A stretch of 64,000 nt of DNA, from the NCBI RefSeq assembly GCF_000313135.1, contig NW_004457702.1:488001-552000 (forward strand). The letters are read 5' to 3'. The translations under genes and the position numbers were made by a program. The DNA is from Acanthamoeba castellanii str. Neff (taxonomy: Eukaryota; Discosea; Longamoebia; Acanthamoebidae). Positions 46,070 through 57,179 of this stretch are shown here, one piece after another (position 1 is the first letter of the stretch; every line of letters begins with the position of its first letter). Below the pieces are notes generated by a model that saw only the letters and a program-made list of their open reading frames with translations, was not told the DNA's origin and did no database searches.

Positions 46070-47186
46070 TTAGCTCGGCTTCTTGTTGGTGAGGCTGGAG
46101 ATGAGCTCGGCCAGCGGCTGCAGCTCCTTCTTGTTGATGAGGCTGAACTCCTGGACGAAGAAGATGAAGTGCTTGAACGAGGTGTTGAGGTGGGCCTCCT
46201 CGCCCAGGCTCACGATCTTGGGGAAGTGCGAGTGGTAGATGTGGGCGTAGACGCGGAAGAGACGCTTGAAGATGTTGCCCACGATCTGCACGAAGCTCTT
46301 GGGGAAGGGCACGCCCACCTTCGAGGGGAAGATCTCCTCGTCGTCGAGCTGCTCCTGCACCCAGGTCATCAGGAAGTCCACATACTCGGGCGCCGAGCAC
46401 TTGATGGCCTTCTTCACGTTCACACCATCGGCCCACATGTACTCATACCTGGTCACACACGAGTAGAGTAGACGCACGCAACAAGTAGCAATAGTAGTAG
46501 AAGAAGAAGAAGTTGGACAAACGTAGAGCGTTAGACAAGAAGAAGCTTTGGGTTTTACAAGGATGCGAGTAGGGGAGAGAGCAGGATCTCGTACTTGGGG
46601 CCAGCAGACATGACGGGGCACTCCTGGGGCGTGCAGAACTCGGTGATGGTTCCGTACAGCATGTTGATCTGATTGAAGAAGTCCACAGCTGCGAAGTGAA
46701 AGTGAAATTAATTCGCGATTACGCCAACCACGGCCAGATGCGGATTCAATTGGAAGGCGAGAAGAGGAGGGGTTTGGAAGGGGGGAGTACTGTTGACGGC
46801 GAGCCATTCGTTGATGTCCTCGCCTTCGGGAAGGGTAACGGCGAGCTTGAGGTTGCCGCTGCCAAGCGTGGCCTCCGCATACTTCTTGAGCTGGTACTGC
46901 TTGGTGCCCTCAGGAATGTTCTTGTGGGGCTTGAATGTCTGACTCTTCTTTCTGTATTCAATGAAAAAAAGAGGGGACAATCAGATTTGAATCGTCACAC
47001 TTGACAACAAACGCTGACAAGAAAGAATTTCGTTTACCATCACCACATTCACACAACCTTCCTCCTTGTGTTCCTCAGCTTTCCTCCCTCTGAAATCCAT
47101 TTTTCTTCTTCAATTGTCTTTGTTTGGGCTTGATGGAGTGAGAATGAAAAGCGGGCGTGTGGGTACCCAAGTCCAAAGATGCTCAT
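46070..47186 (-). CDS. mob1: MOB1 kinase activator
   Basis: Co-activator of NDR/LATS kinases in the Hippo and mitotic-exit pathways. Exon 1 is only 20 nt (47167-47186, MSIFGLG); its phase-2 donor ggtaccc joins the acceptor at 46951 to give [20 protein letters not shown]. This matches the conserved MOB1 N-terminus. Next come [40 protein letters not shown] and [20 protein letters not shown]. The zinc ligands are the two Cys of CTPQEC and the two His of HIYHSH. The C-terminus is [20 protein letters not shown]. Length and all motifs are normal for the family. Confidence 0.95.
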
Positions 47187-47519
47187 TGTGGATGGTGGAT
47201 TGTGGTCTTAGTGAATGAGCTCCTCCCTCTAGCCTCTTGTTGCCTTGCCTTCTCTTGTGTGTGACCACTTTTGCCTTGGTCGTGCTCTCTCCGTTGGTGA
47301 CCGCTCCGGTTGCCAAGAAGGAAAAATGGACTTCGTTCGACACAGAAGGAATTTTGAAGCCCCAATCCTCACACGGCCCAGACCCAAAGTTTTGGGTTTT
47401 GTTCGTTTCGGTCACCTGTGGGGTCACAGGTGTCAGCGCTACCGGCCACGATCGTGTTTGGTGTGAGACAAAAGAAAGAGTTGAGCTCAAGCGAAAGCTT
47501 TGAAAGGAAAGAGGAGCTC
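47187..47519. other. Spacer between MOB1 and AP-4 beta
   Basis: Both neighbours are on the minus strand, so this holds the MOB1 promoter and the AP-4 beta 3' end. A hydrophobic-start frame on the plus strand (from 47237) has no ATG and no family resemblance. Confidence 0.5.
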
Positions 47520-48133
47520 TCAGTTGAGGGCGAGGGCACGCGAGAGGGCGAGCTTGAAGTGGCGGGTGAAGTGTGGCAGCGCCCGCTCCGTCTCCGTCTT
47601 GAATCGGGCCGTGAGGCGGCCCTTGGCCGTCTCGCCCACCACCTCCACGACAAAGTAGGCCGATGACCGATCCTGCGCCGTCGTCCATTCAGTGATTCAG
47701 AATAAGAACCATGCATCATCACATGAATAGCATCGTCTTGTAGAGAACAAGGGAAGAGTAGTGGTTACCTCCTGGGCGAAGAAGTAGTACTTGTGCACAC
47801 CGCCGACGGAGCCCGAGGCCATGCACATGACCTGCTCCGCGCTCATACGCGCCTCCACGCTGCTCCAATCCGCGCTGGCCTGTGACGTGTCGTGTGTCAT
47901 GATGATCACACCACCCATTAAACTCGGGAGGGAACTGGTTGGGCGATGGGGGGGGGAGGAGTTGGTACACTGATCGGGGCCTCCCAGGTGTGGGCCACGG
48001 GGAGGGCGGCCCACTTCTCCTGAAACGTGCGCGAGTCCATGGTGGCGCGCGGTCGCAGCACCAACGGACCCTCCTCGCCCTGTGTTAAACAGCAATAGAA
48101 GAGAGAAGAGGCGGTCAACCGCCAGATCAAACT

Positions 48134-48167
<34 letters not shown>

Positions 48168-51100
48168 TGACGCACGAGCAGGCTCTGGGCCTTGGCCGCG
48201 GTGGTGAAGGGGGCGGCGGGCTTCTCGTCCTGCTCGACCGACACCGTAGAGCTCACCGCCGGTGCACCCGCCGAACCGGCCCTGCGACACACCGGCGTTC
48301 GTTATGCAATGTAATCAACGAGACGCGGATGTGCAGCGAGTGTTGCGGAGGGGGAGGGTGTACGTTGGTCGTATGTCGAGGGTGGGCGGCCGTGGGAAGC
48401 GATGGGAGGGAAGGCCGTAGACCACCGCCAACGAATTGAACTCGGCCAACAGCTCCTCCTGGTGGTCATCGCACCATGTGAGGGAAAATGAAAACCAAAA
48501 CGAAACGGCAAAAGCGAAACACGAAACACGAAACGCAAAGAACGGCGAGCTGGCGCCTTGTGGAGGGGAGGGGGAGAGACGTACGTAGAGCTCCGTGTGG
48601 GTCTCTTCGGTGAAGGCGCCGATGGGGTCCTTCTCCACGAGGAAGATTTGTCGCGCCTGGGAATGCGTTAGTCTATGTTGTGTGTCGTGTGTTGCGTGTC
48701 GTGTGTCGTGTGTTGTGTGTCATTGGTCGTGTACCTGAGAGAGGTGCTGGCGAAGGAGGCGATAGTAGAGGAGGGCGCGGTCGCGTACGTCCACGTTGGA
48801 CGAGTCGTCGAGGGCGGCGTGGAGGAGTTGGCCCATGACGGGCTGCATCTCGGGCGCCCGCTTGAACAGCAGCTTCATCGCCGCCGACAGCAGCTGCAGC
48901 TTGAGCGCGGCTGGCAGCTCGGCATAGGTCGGCACCAGCTCCTCCAGCAGGTACGGGGCCTCGCCGATCCGATCGCCGTACTCGCCCAGCACCCACACAT
49001 ACGCGCCACGCGCCTCCGTGTCCTCCTATAGACGCACAGCCCACAGCGATATTTGTTAAGGTGGCGATCTAGGAGTGTTAAGGTGGCGGAGGCCGCCTTA
49101 AGGTGGTACGTGACGTAGACGTAGAGATGGGTGCGTACCAGGCGAGCCGAGTTGGTGGCGGAGAGGATGGGCGGGAGGAGCGTGTCGGCGTAGGCTGGCG
49201 AGCGACGAAGCAGCGCCAGCGCGAGCGAAAGGCCGAGGCCGGCCCAGGCCCCGCCGTGCGCCGCCGCGCCGAGCAGGTCCTGCGCCACAAACACCGCCGA
49301 TGACTCAGCCTGTCCACGTTCATGGCCAAATCACACGAATTAGCGTTGTGTGCGGTGGTGCGTGCGTGTGCGGTGGTGCGTGTGCGCACCTGAGGAACAC
49401 CGGCAGCGATGCGGCCGATGGCTGCAACGGCGCGCTTGCCGAGTTCGTGGTCGCCCTCGCGGATGTACTCGCTGAGCTCTTCGACGATCTGCTGCGCATT
49501 GGCCTCCGATGCGATGTCCGTGAGGATGTCCACCTTGAGCACCTTCACCGCCGATGTGTCGTTGTACCTGCGCGCGAGTGTCACACTCTAGATCTAAGCA
49601 CCGTCGCACACACGACACGCGAAAATACGCACGACACACGTACCGACAAAAGAAATGTTTGTAGTGGGCCGAGAAGTGTTGCGGCGCGACCGTGGCAAGG
49701 AGCCGCGCGTGGTGAAGGCAGGTCCAGGCCTCTTCGGGGCCGGCGCTCGACAGGACCGTGATCAGCGGACCCACCAGCCGACCATAGACCTGCTCGCGAA
49801 TGGGCAAACCCTATACATGTAGCCCGCCAGCGAATCATCGCGTGTCGACACCCACCATGACTGGTATGAGACCAATGCGACGCTCCGGAGAACGACAATG
49901 TCGACACACGTACGTCGGTGAGGTGGAGGAAGGCCTGCAGGACGGCGAAGATGACGGTCGGGTTGTTGAGCTTCAGTCGGTCCTCGAGCACGTTCAAGAT
50001 ATCGTACAAATCGTCCTCGGTGGGCGAATGCCGCAGCGCCTGTGGTCACAAGACAGAAACGATTAGCGGAACTCCAAATATAACAAAAAATGTATAAATA
50101 TAAAATAATAACCAACAAAAGATAACAATAACAAATAAAATGCGTGTGACACGCATACTGGAGGCCGTGAGGGGGGGGATACGATTTGGAGGACCAGGCA
50201 CATGGCCCACGGATTGAACTCGGACACGCGCGAAAAGAGGTGCATCGCCAGCGTGCGGGTCACCGACGGACCACCGGCGCTCAGCAGCACCTGCCCAGGC
50301 GAGTGATGAGAACGGTCCATTGTGTGGTGGTGGTGGTGGTGGTGGTGGTGGTGGTGGTGGTGGTGGTGGTGGTGGTGGTGGTGGTGGTGGTGGTGGTGGA
50401 GTGAAGGGAGCACGCTCGTACCTCCTGGAGGGCGGCGAGCGCGTTGTGCGCCACCGCCGGGTCTCGGTCGGCCACGAGATCGTAGAGCTGGCCCACCCAC
50501 GTGTTCTGCGCCACAGGGCGATTAGGATTGCATGCAGCTCTTCAGTGTGAGCGGCGGTGCCTCTCCTAGGCTAGCGCGATCACACCAGCGCACGCGCGCA
50601 CAACCCGCAATTGGGTGGTTTGTGGGGGGAGCGCACCTGTCGTTTGAGGACCTGAGGCGAGAGCCGGTGCAGCTTCGCAACCGCCAGCGCTGCCGTCTTC
50701 CGCACATACGGCGCCGGGTCTCGCAAGCCTACACCACCGACCAAAGTAAGTTCGACACACGACACACACGACACAAGACACGACACGACACGACACACGA
50801 CGAAGCATGGTCGAAGAGATCTCATCATCGACGCACCGTTGTCGACGGGCGGGATCATGTACTCGAGGAAGTCGGGCAGTCGGAGGGAGCAGAGGTGGCG
50901 GAGGGCAAGGCCGCGGATCATGGGGTTGGTGTCGGTGACGTCCTTCTGCAGGGTGTTCACCGCCAGCAGCGACAGGTCCGGATGCGACTCGGCGTAGGTG
51001 GTCAGGTACAGGTAGACCAGCTTCTTCTGCACCACATCCCTCGTGTTGCACGACTGCATGTGTTGTGTGCGATGTGTGCGGTGTGCGTGCGTGTGTGTGT

Positions 51101-51634
51101 GTGCGATGTGTGTGTGCGTGTGCGTGTGTGCGTGTGTGTGTGTGTGTGTGGTGCCGTGTGGACGTGCGTCAGGTGCGACACGGGGGGAGGGGCTGGGGGA
51201 CGGAGTGCGCACCATGACCATCTCAGGGAAGAGACGGGAGAGGTCAATGCCGACGGTCATGAAGGCAATAACGCGCTTCACCACCTCGCGCTGCTTGTTC
51301 ATGTCACGCTCCACCGACGCCTCGCGCAGCCCTGCCAACAGCTCTTGTACCTCGCCTGCAGCCACCAAGCATGATCAATTTAATATTAAATTAAAAAAAT
51401 CATGCTTTGAATTTGTAAAATGGTTGATAATCACTTGAAGATTCTACTTGGGTTGTGGTCAGGTGGATTGTGGGGGGGGGGGGAGAAACCAGTCTTCAAC
51501 TCAGAGAAGTAGCGGCTGGGAGCAGCGGAGGGAGTAGTTGCCGGAGGTGCAGATGGAGACGAGGAGGAAAAGGAGAACGAGGCCGAAGATGGGTGGCCCG
51601 GCCGCGAGAACGCTGCGTCGCCCACTCCTGCCAT
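47520..51634 (-). CDS. AP-4 adaptor complex subunit beta
   Basis: Large adaptin of the AP-4 trans-Golgi sorting coat. Starts MAGVGDAAFSRPGHPSSASF, a Ser/Pro-rich lead. The adaptin trunk follows: EVQELLAGLREASVERDMNK, RDVVQKKLVYLYLTTYAESH, NPMIRGLALRHLCSLRLPDF, GLRDPAPYVRKTAALAVAKL and EDDLYDILNVLEDRLKLNNP. HFSAHYKKFFC-like HFSAHYKHFFCR, EANAQQIVEELSEYIREGDH and ARGAYVWVLGEYGDRIGEAP come next. The trunk is followed by a linker and a C-terminal ear (exons near 47520-48060, VVEVVGETAKGRLTARFKTE). The VQKKLVYLY and SHYKxFFC contexts fit AP-4 beta better than AP-1/2 beta. There are many short introns, one with a long (GGT)n tract. Confidence 0.85.
50325..50399. repeat. (GGT)n trinucleotide tract
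   Basis: About 25 GGT units in an intron of the AP-4 beta gene, which is (ACC)n on the coding strand. The apparent poly-His, poly-Gly and poly-Trp frames over it are artefacts. Confidence 0.95.
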
Positions 51635-51765
51635 CTTGCCGTGATGGTGGCTGGATCTTAGACTTTAATCGCCTGTTTCAAATATTTTAGCGGGGCCGAG
51701 AAATTTACAGCAATCGAACAGAAATCTGGAAAATGAACAATTAAATTGGCCAAAGAAGGCAGAGG
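51635..51765. promoter_or_regulatory. Divergent intergenic region, AP-4 beta / PH-like protein
   Basis: Only 131 bases separate two opposed start codons, so a single bidirectional promoter probably serves both genes. Confidence 0.5.
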
Positions 51766-52262
51766 ATGAAGGGGACAAATCGAAGTAGCAGCCTCTACCA
51801 GCCCTTCCTCGATGAGGACGAGGTTCGCGAGGAGGCGGGAAGTGGAGTGGTGCTCTTCCATAGGCGGTCTTGGCACCCCTGGGACCTGCTGTCGGGCCAA
51901 GTGGTGACAATTACAACGCATGCGATTCGAGTAGAGGCATCGCCCACGATGATGTGCTGTGGCAGCAAACGAACCAAGTCCAGCCTGCCCCTTGCTGACG
52001 TGCGTGACCTGGCCCTGCAGCCTGGATGCCTGGGCACGCTATGGCCCACAATCTTTGTCTACTCGCGCCACGATCCCCATCTTCCTGCCCTTCGCCTCCG
52101 CACTCTCCGGGGTGCGTTCGCCAATCCTCACCTCTTGCTCTTCTCACGTCCTGGTGAAAGATCTTCGCTAAGAATGGTGCAGGCGCCACGGAGGTGTTCA
52201 AGGCCTTGAGAGAGGCTGTGTCCGAAGTGCACTCACGAGAGCTCATGGGCCACGACCTCTAG
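51766..52262 (+). CDS. Small PH-like protein, unrecognised
   Basis: Two exons: MKGTNRSSSLYQPFLDEDEV to LRTLRG, and after an intron ending at gtgcag near 52183, ATEVFKALREAVSEVHSREL, ending MGHDL. About 140 residues. Alternating beta-like strands (SGQVVTITTHAIRVEA, SSLPLADVRDLALQPG, PTIFVYSRH, ALRLRTLRG) closed by one C-terminal helix suggest a pleckstrin-homology-like fold. The Cys pair in MMCCGSKR is unusual. No family could be named. The head-to-head position with AP-4 beta hints at, but does not show, a trafficking role. Confidence 0.65.
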
Positions 52263-52592
52263 GCCCAGGTGTTAGCTGCCGCCTGTGAAGCCCTCGCCAT
52301 TTTCGCTGTGGTTTGTACAATTTTCGATGCACCGGTATCATCACCCGCTGCATCATCATCAACACGGCAACAACAAGGTGTGCGTCGCGTCACCTTCGAC
52401 ATCACATCACCCCCGTGTCGCGTTCGCTTTCGTTCTAGGGCGAGTCGGCGGGGGAAGAATACATGTATTTAACAAAGGACCAGCGGCTAACCGCCTGGAG
52501 GTTGAAGGTAACGTGGCTGTTGTTGTTGTTGTTGTTGTTTGATGTTGTGGTGTTGGATGTGTGGCTGCTGCTGCTGCAGGTGCGGATGATCA
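52263..52592. other. Spacer between convergent genes
   Basis: 3' ends of the PH-like gene (+) and the ubiquitin protease (-) face each other here. It contains short TTG and CTG triplet runs near 52520-52580. No gene seen. Confidence 0.5.
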
Positions 52593-54582
52593 TTATGAGG
52601 ACGGCGTCGTAGCTGTCGAAGGCTGGGTGTCCTTCTCGTAGAAGAGCATGTAGGCCGGCGCCTTGAGCACTTGATCTTTCGTCACACTCTGGCACACCTC
52701 GTCCGAGATAAGGACCCAATCACTCTCCGTGCCGCCGGTCGACGCCCATCCCGCGCGTTGCCGCAACTGTGCATTATTCGACACACAACGCCGACTACAT
52801 TCAGCCACGAGCTCTGACAGGACGACGACAACAACAGTGCAGTGCAGTGGAGAGGAGAGGCAAAGGCCAACATACCTTGCTCTCGATGACTTTCCTGTAG
52901 ACGGTGAAGTGTCCGCCGTCTTCGGAGCCGTGGTGCACGATGACGGCCGCCAGGGTGTAGGAGATCCCACACCCGGGTTCGCAGTAGGGAGACAGGTCGA
53001 GATTGAAACCGAAGCCGACCTTGTCACCCCTCTTCACGAAGGTGGTGTCCCTGAAGCCGGGCTCTGCGCGGACGCACAACATCGGGTGAGTCACTCACAT
53101 GGGTGGTGGTGGTGACGGTGTGGAGAACGTACGAGCAACCAATCGCTGGATGTGGAGGCACAGAGCGTGCGGCGACTTGGCGATGGACAGCCTCTTCTCG
53201 GCGCGAAGGACGGAGGACCACCGGTCGGTGGCCGAGATCGATAGGATGGAGCTTGGGAGGGTCGTGAAATTGATGGCGTCGCTCGGCATCCTGAAAAGAG
53301 GACCGAGCAATTCGCGAGGGTCTCTGGGTTCTTTTTGCGCTACGGCGGGCTCTTGCGACTTGAGCCGATTCTTGACATGGCGCCGCTCCTCGCGCAGCAG
53401 CGCGATGCATCGGTCGCAGCGGACGCCGATGAGCTCCTCGGGCTTGGTGAAGAGGTCGAGACAGTTTTCCAGTGTGGGGCCGAGCCCGTGTCTCTCCGTT
53501 CCTCGAGGGATCGCCAGGGAGAGGTCGATGAAGTTGTGCGTCTGCGCACGCTCCTACATTCCATAAATCGCAGAGATATATGAGTGTGAGTGGACGCGAA
53601 AAGAAGAACACGAAGACGAAGACGAAAACGAAGACGACGAAGAACGCACGATCTTGCATCTCTTGCAGGAGATCTTGCTCACGAGTCGGCCCGCGAAGGG
53701 ATTCGAATTCCGTTCGTCGGCGTCCCACTCCTTTTCGAGCTGACTCTGCGTGGTGGCGGTACTGTTGTTGCTGGCGGTGTAACTCGCAGCGCGCGTCTCC
53801 TCTTTGGCTTTGCCGGCCTCCTTTGCGGGGAGTCCTTTCTCCTCGTCCAGAATCGTCATCAGGTGGTGCAGCAGCTCCTCGGGGTCCTACAGAGGCGAGG
53901 CCAGACGTGAGTCGCCCGGTGAGGTGCGCCCGTGCTGTATCGATACGCGCGCGTGCGCAACAGAAGGGGTGGAGGGCAGCCACGTACGTGCTGGCCTTGC
54001 GCGAAAGTGTTCTGTAGCACGGGCACACCAATGACCATGGGCGTCGGGTCGTAGGGTCCTGACTGAGCAGGTGCCGCCAACTCTGCAAAATAAAAATAAA
54101 GAGAGGTCAATACTTGTATTTGCATTTGTATTTATGCATTTAATTATTTATATAATAAAGTACCGAGTAGTGGCATGCCGAGATCAGATGAAAATCAAAG
54201 AGAAAATCGACTGCACCACCAATTTCTAAGAAAGGGGGACATCTCGCACCTCGCATTGAATCACGCAGGGCGTCCGCGAGGGGCGTTCGAGAATCCTTTG
54301 AGGCTGTGGCTGCCCCGTTGTGCAATCCCATGTACGAGTGGAACGATCTCAGGCCCATCAGCGACTGTCAACATATCGTGAATTTAGGCAACAGCAAACA
54401 CTTGCACAATGCCCTCTTCTCAATGGTACCATCACTAATGCACAACGAGAGAAAGAAGCGCAAGCAGCAGCACGTACCTGGAGGACAACGTTGAGGAAGC
54501 AGGTGTTCCCCAGATTCTTGATTCCTCTCACGCCAGAATAGTTCCTGGAGGCGATGGCCCCGCTGCGCAGTCCGCCTTTCAT
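52593..54582 (-). CDS. Ubiquitin-specific protease (USP, C19)
   Basis: Deubiquitinating cysteine protease. Starts MKGGLRSGAIASRNYSGVRG. The Cys box GIKNLGNTCFLNVVLQ lies almost at the N-terminus. The middle has EELLHHLMTILDEEKG and NPFAGRLVSKISCKRCKIVR. A second Cys pair follows in IGVRCDRCIALLREE; the two pairs (CKRC and CDRC) form the zinc ribbon of USPs. ALCLHIQRLVAR is the usual strand before the His box. The His box is AAVIVHHGSEDGGHFTVYRK, followed by WVLISDEVCQSVT. The tail after FYEKD is short and Thr-rich. At about 430-450 residues it is a compact catalytic core with little else, similar in plan to USP30-like enzymes but without a visible membrane anchor. The substrate is unknown. 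Confidence 0.88.
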
Positions 54583-55016
54583 CTTTTGCTCTGATCTCGA
54601 ATCGGCCTAAACTTCCTTTCTTTCCGCAACTTTTGCTGTGGTCAAGAGTTATCGTACGTCCCTTGCGTCCCTTCTTCCTCCAACAACAACGGAACGTGAG
54701 AAATAGTCGTAGCGTACGCTCTGCTCCGCCTCTTCGCGACGAACTCCACCCATCGGAGATGGAGGACTGATAGACACCACACGGAAAACTGCGGGACTCG
54801 CCACATCAACCGGCAAGTTGGGCTCTTCGGATTGCCACCTTAAATTCGCCCACAGAGAACACATCGAAGAAGATGAAAAAGGATAAAGAGAAGACTAAAA
54901 TGGGCTATGGTGGCCTTCTGGTGCGTGAAGTGAACTGGCCGACTTGGTTTGATCAAATGCAAACCCACGATTTTCAATCAATTGATTGGATCCTCGGATT
55001 TCGTAGCGTGTGAGTG
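54583..55016. promoter_or_regulatory. Divergent intergenic region, USP / F-box RasGEF
   Basis: 434 bases between opposed start codons. No ORF or motif of note was recognised. Confidence 0.45.
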
Positions 55017-57143
55017 ATGGAGCCTCCGCATAGAACATCGCGACCAAGGTCTACACTGTTCGCTGCCAATGATTCTGATTCGAGTAGTAGCGACGAGGAA
55101 GAGGAAGAAGACATCAGGAAGGAGGAAGAAGATGAGGAAGAGGAAGAGTTGCGGCTCCACGCGAGGCGGCTTTCCCAGCGGTTTGAGCAGACGGGCGGCC
55201 AGGCCGGGAGGTGGTGCTGTGCCTCGTGCAGCTTCATCAACGGGACGGAGCTACTCACCTGCCAGGTGTGCACCCGCCCGCGTAGGCGACGCCTCGAAGA
55301 CGAAGCCCAAGACCGCACCCAGAGGTTCGTCCACTTCTCTATTCACCTGCGTGTGCGGTTCGTGCGTGCGGTGTGCGGTGTGCGCGGTGCTGACTGTGGT
55401 CGGTAGCAACGTGCACGAGTTTTCGTGGGACGTGTTCAGCTCGCTGGCGGATGAGGTCGTGCTCTGCGTGTTCTCGCACCTCGGCCTGGAGGGGCTCTGT
55501 CGCGTGTCCTCCGTGTGCCGCCGGTGGAGGCGGCTCGCCGACGACGACACCCTCTGGGAATCGCTCCTCCACCGGGTCATCGTCCGAGGTGCTCAGGCCC
55601 ACCCCCCAACACTCGCACCATCATCTGCGTATCGCTGACACGCACACACGCACGCACACGCACGCACACGCACGCACACACGCACATCCACACACGCACG
55701 CACGCACGCACACGCACATTCTTGCTCCTTGGCTGGGCGTGGTGCTATCAGCTGATGGCGCGGAGGAAGCCGACCCGCCAGTCCCCGAGAAGGAGAAGAA
55801 GGCGCACCGAAGGAGTGCCATCTACTACCACTCAACCGCAGGCAGAAGGTGAGCTTCCGTGGCCTGAATTCTCTCTTCATTTCTTCTTTGTTATTCGTTT
55901 TGTTGGTCGTCAGCTGACAATTGCATGCATTTTGGCCAGGCTCAAGGCCGCCTCGCTCACCAGGCTCATCGACCTCATCACACCGGGCGACGAGACCGGA
56001 TGTACGCGCTCCTCTGTCTTCGTCTTCGTCTTCATTCTTTGTTCTCTCTCCGCTTTCGGCCGCATATCGCCTCACCCCCCCCCCCGCGCGCTCGTTGTGT
56101 GTTCTTTGGGCAGCTCGCTTCTGTGCGGGGGACATCAACGAGCAGAAGGCCTTCCTGGCCACCTACCTGTCCTTCACCACGCCTGACACACTACTGGAGA
56201 AGCTCATACGCCTGGTACGCACGCGCACCACATGTCATTGGTCGGCTGGCTGTGTGTGTGTGTGTTGGACTCACCTCCCCCCCCGCCAAACACAACAGTA
56301 TGTTCGAGTATGCGAAAAGGCCAAGCAACTCCAGCTCAGCCAACAGGAGCACGGCAACCACCAGAACAACAACTACAGCAGCAGCAGCAGAGAATTCGTG
56401 GCCAGGCCGCACGACGACTTCGGTGCGCGCGGGCGGGTATCGCGCGCGCAGACGTTCAACAGCAGCAGCGGGTGGGAGGCCTACGCGGGTCCCGGAGCGG
56501 CGAAGAAGAAGCGTACGGCCACCCTGATCGGCAACAGCAAGGAGCGACCGCGGGAAGCAGAGGCCCGGGAGCAGCCGGTGGTGCTGCCGCCGTCGACAAC
56601 ATATATGGAGCCCGGCCCTGGCGGCGATGGCGCCCACGCCACTGTCGACACCGATGCGTCGGGACCGCAGCTGACGCGGCACAGGCCCGGAGGCCTGTCG
56701 GCCACCGATGGCGAACCGTTGGACGACGATGCTGTGTCGATCGTGGTCACGTCCGCCCCGACGGAGGAGCACGAGCAGCAGCTGCAGCTGCAGCAGGGGG
56801 AGGTGACGGTGACGGCGCGGGGGCGGACGGCCACGTGGCTTTCGGCCCATCTGCCGGAGGAGCACGACGAGCACGAGCGGCTGAGCGGTGGTGGCGCGCT
56901 GATGAGCGGCCAACACCATCAGGCCTCATCGGCGCCCTCGACGTCTGCGGTCTATGAGGAGCCCGCCAACATCACTCGCCTTCGGTCTCGGTCCGCCGGA
57001 TTCCCCCACCGCCAGGGTACTCGCTGATCGCCGCACACGCAACACACGCACACGCCCAACTCGCGCGCTCAGTTTCAGTTGTGCTGATGCTTGGTCTCGA
57101 CATTCTAGACATCCTATTGGCGGAATGGAGGTTGAGGGAGAGA

Positions 57144-57179
<36 letters not shown>

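Noticed and set aside
46981..47100. MOB1 start at the ATG near 47102 ([10 protein letters not shown])
   Set aside because: No donor in that exon gives the phase needed to join KKSQTFKP; the 20-nt exon at 47167-47186 does and yields the conserved MOB1 N-terminus.
47237..47503. Small secreted-looking frame with a hydrophobic start
   Set aside because: No ATG at the start, no splice partner, and it sits in the promoter/3' region of two minus-strand genes.
50320..50550. Frames with poly-Gly, poly-Trp and poly-His
   Set aside because: Translations of the intronic (GGT)n tract in the AP-4 beta gene.
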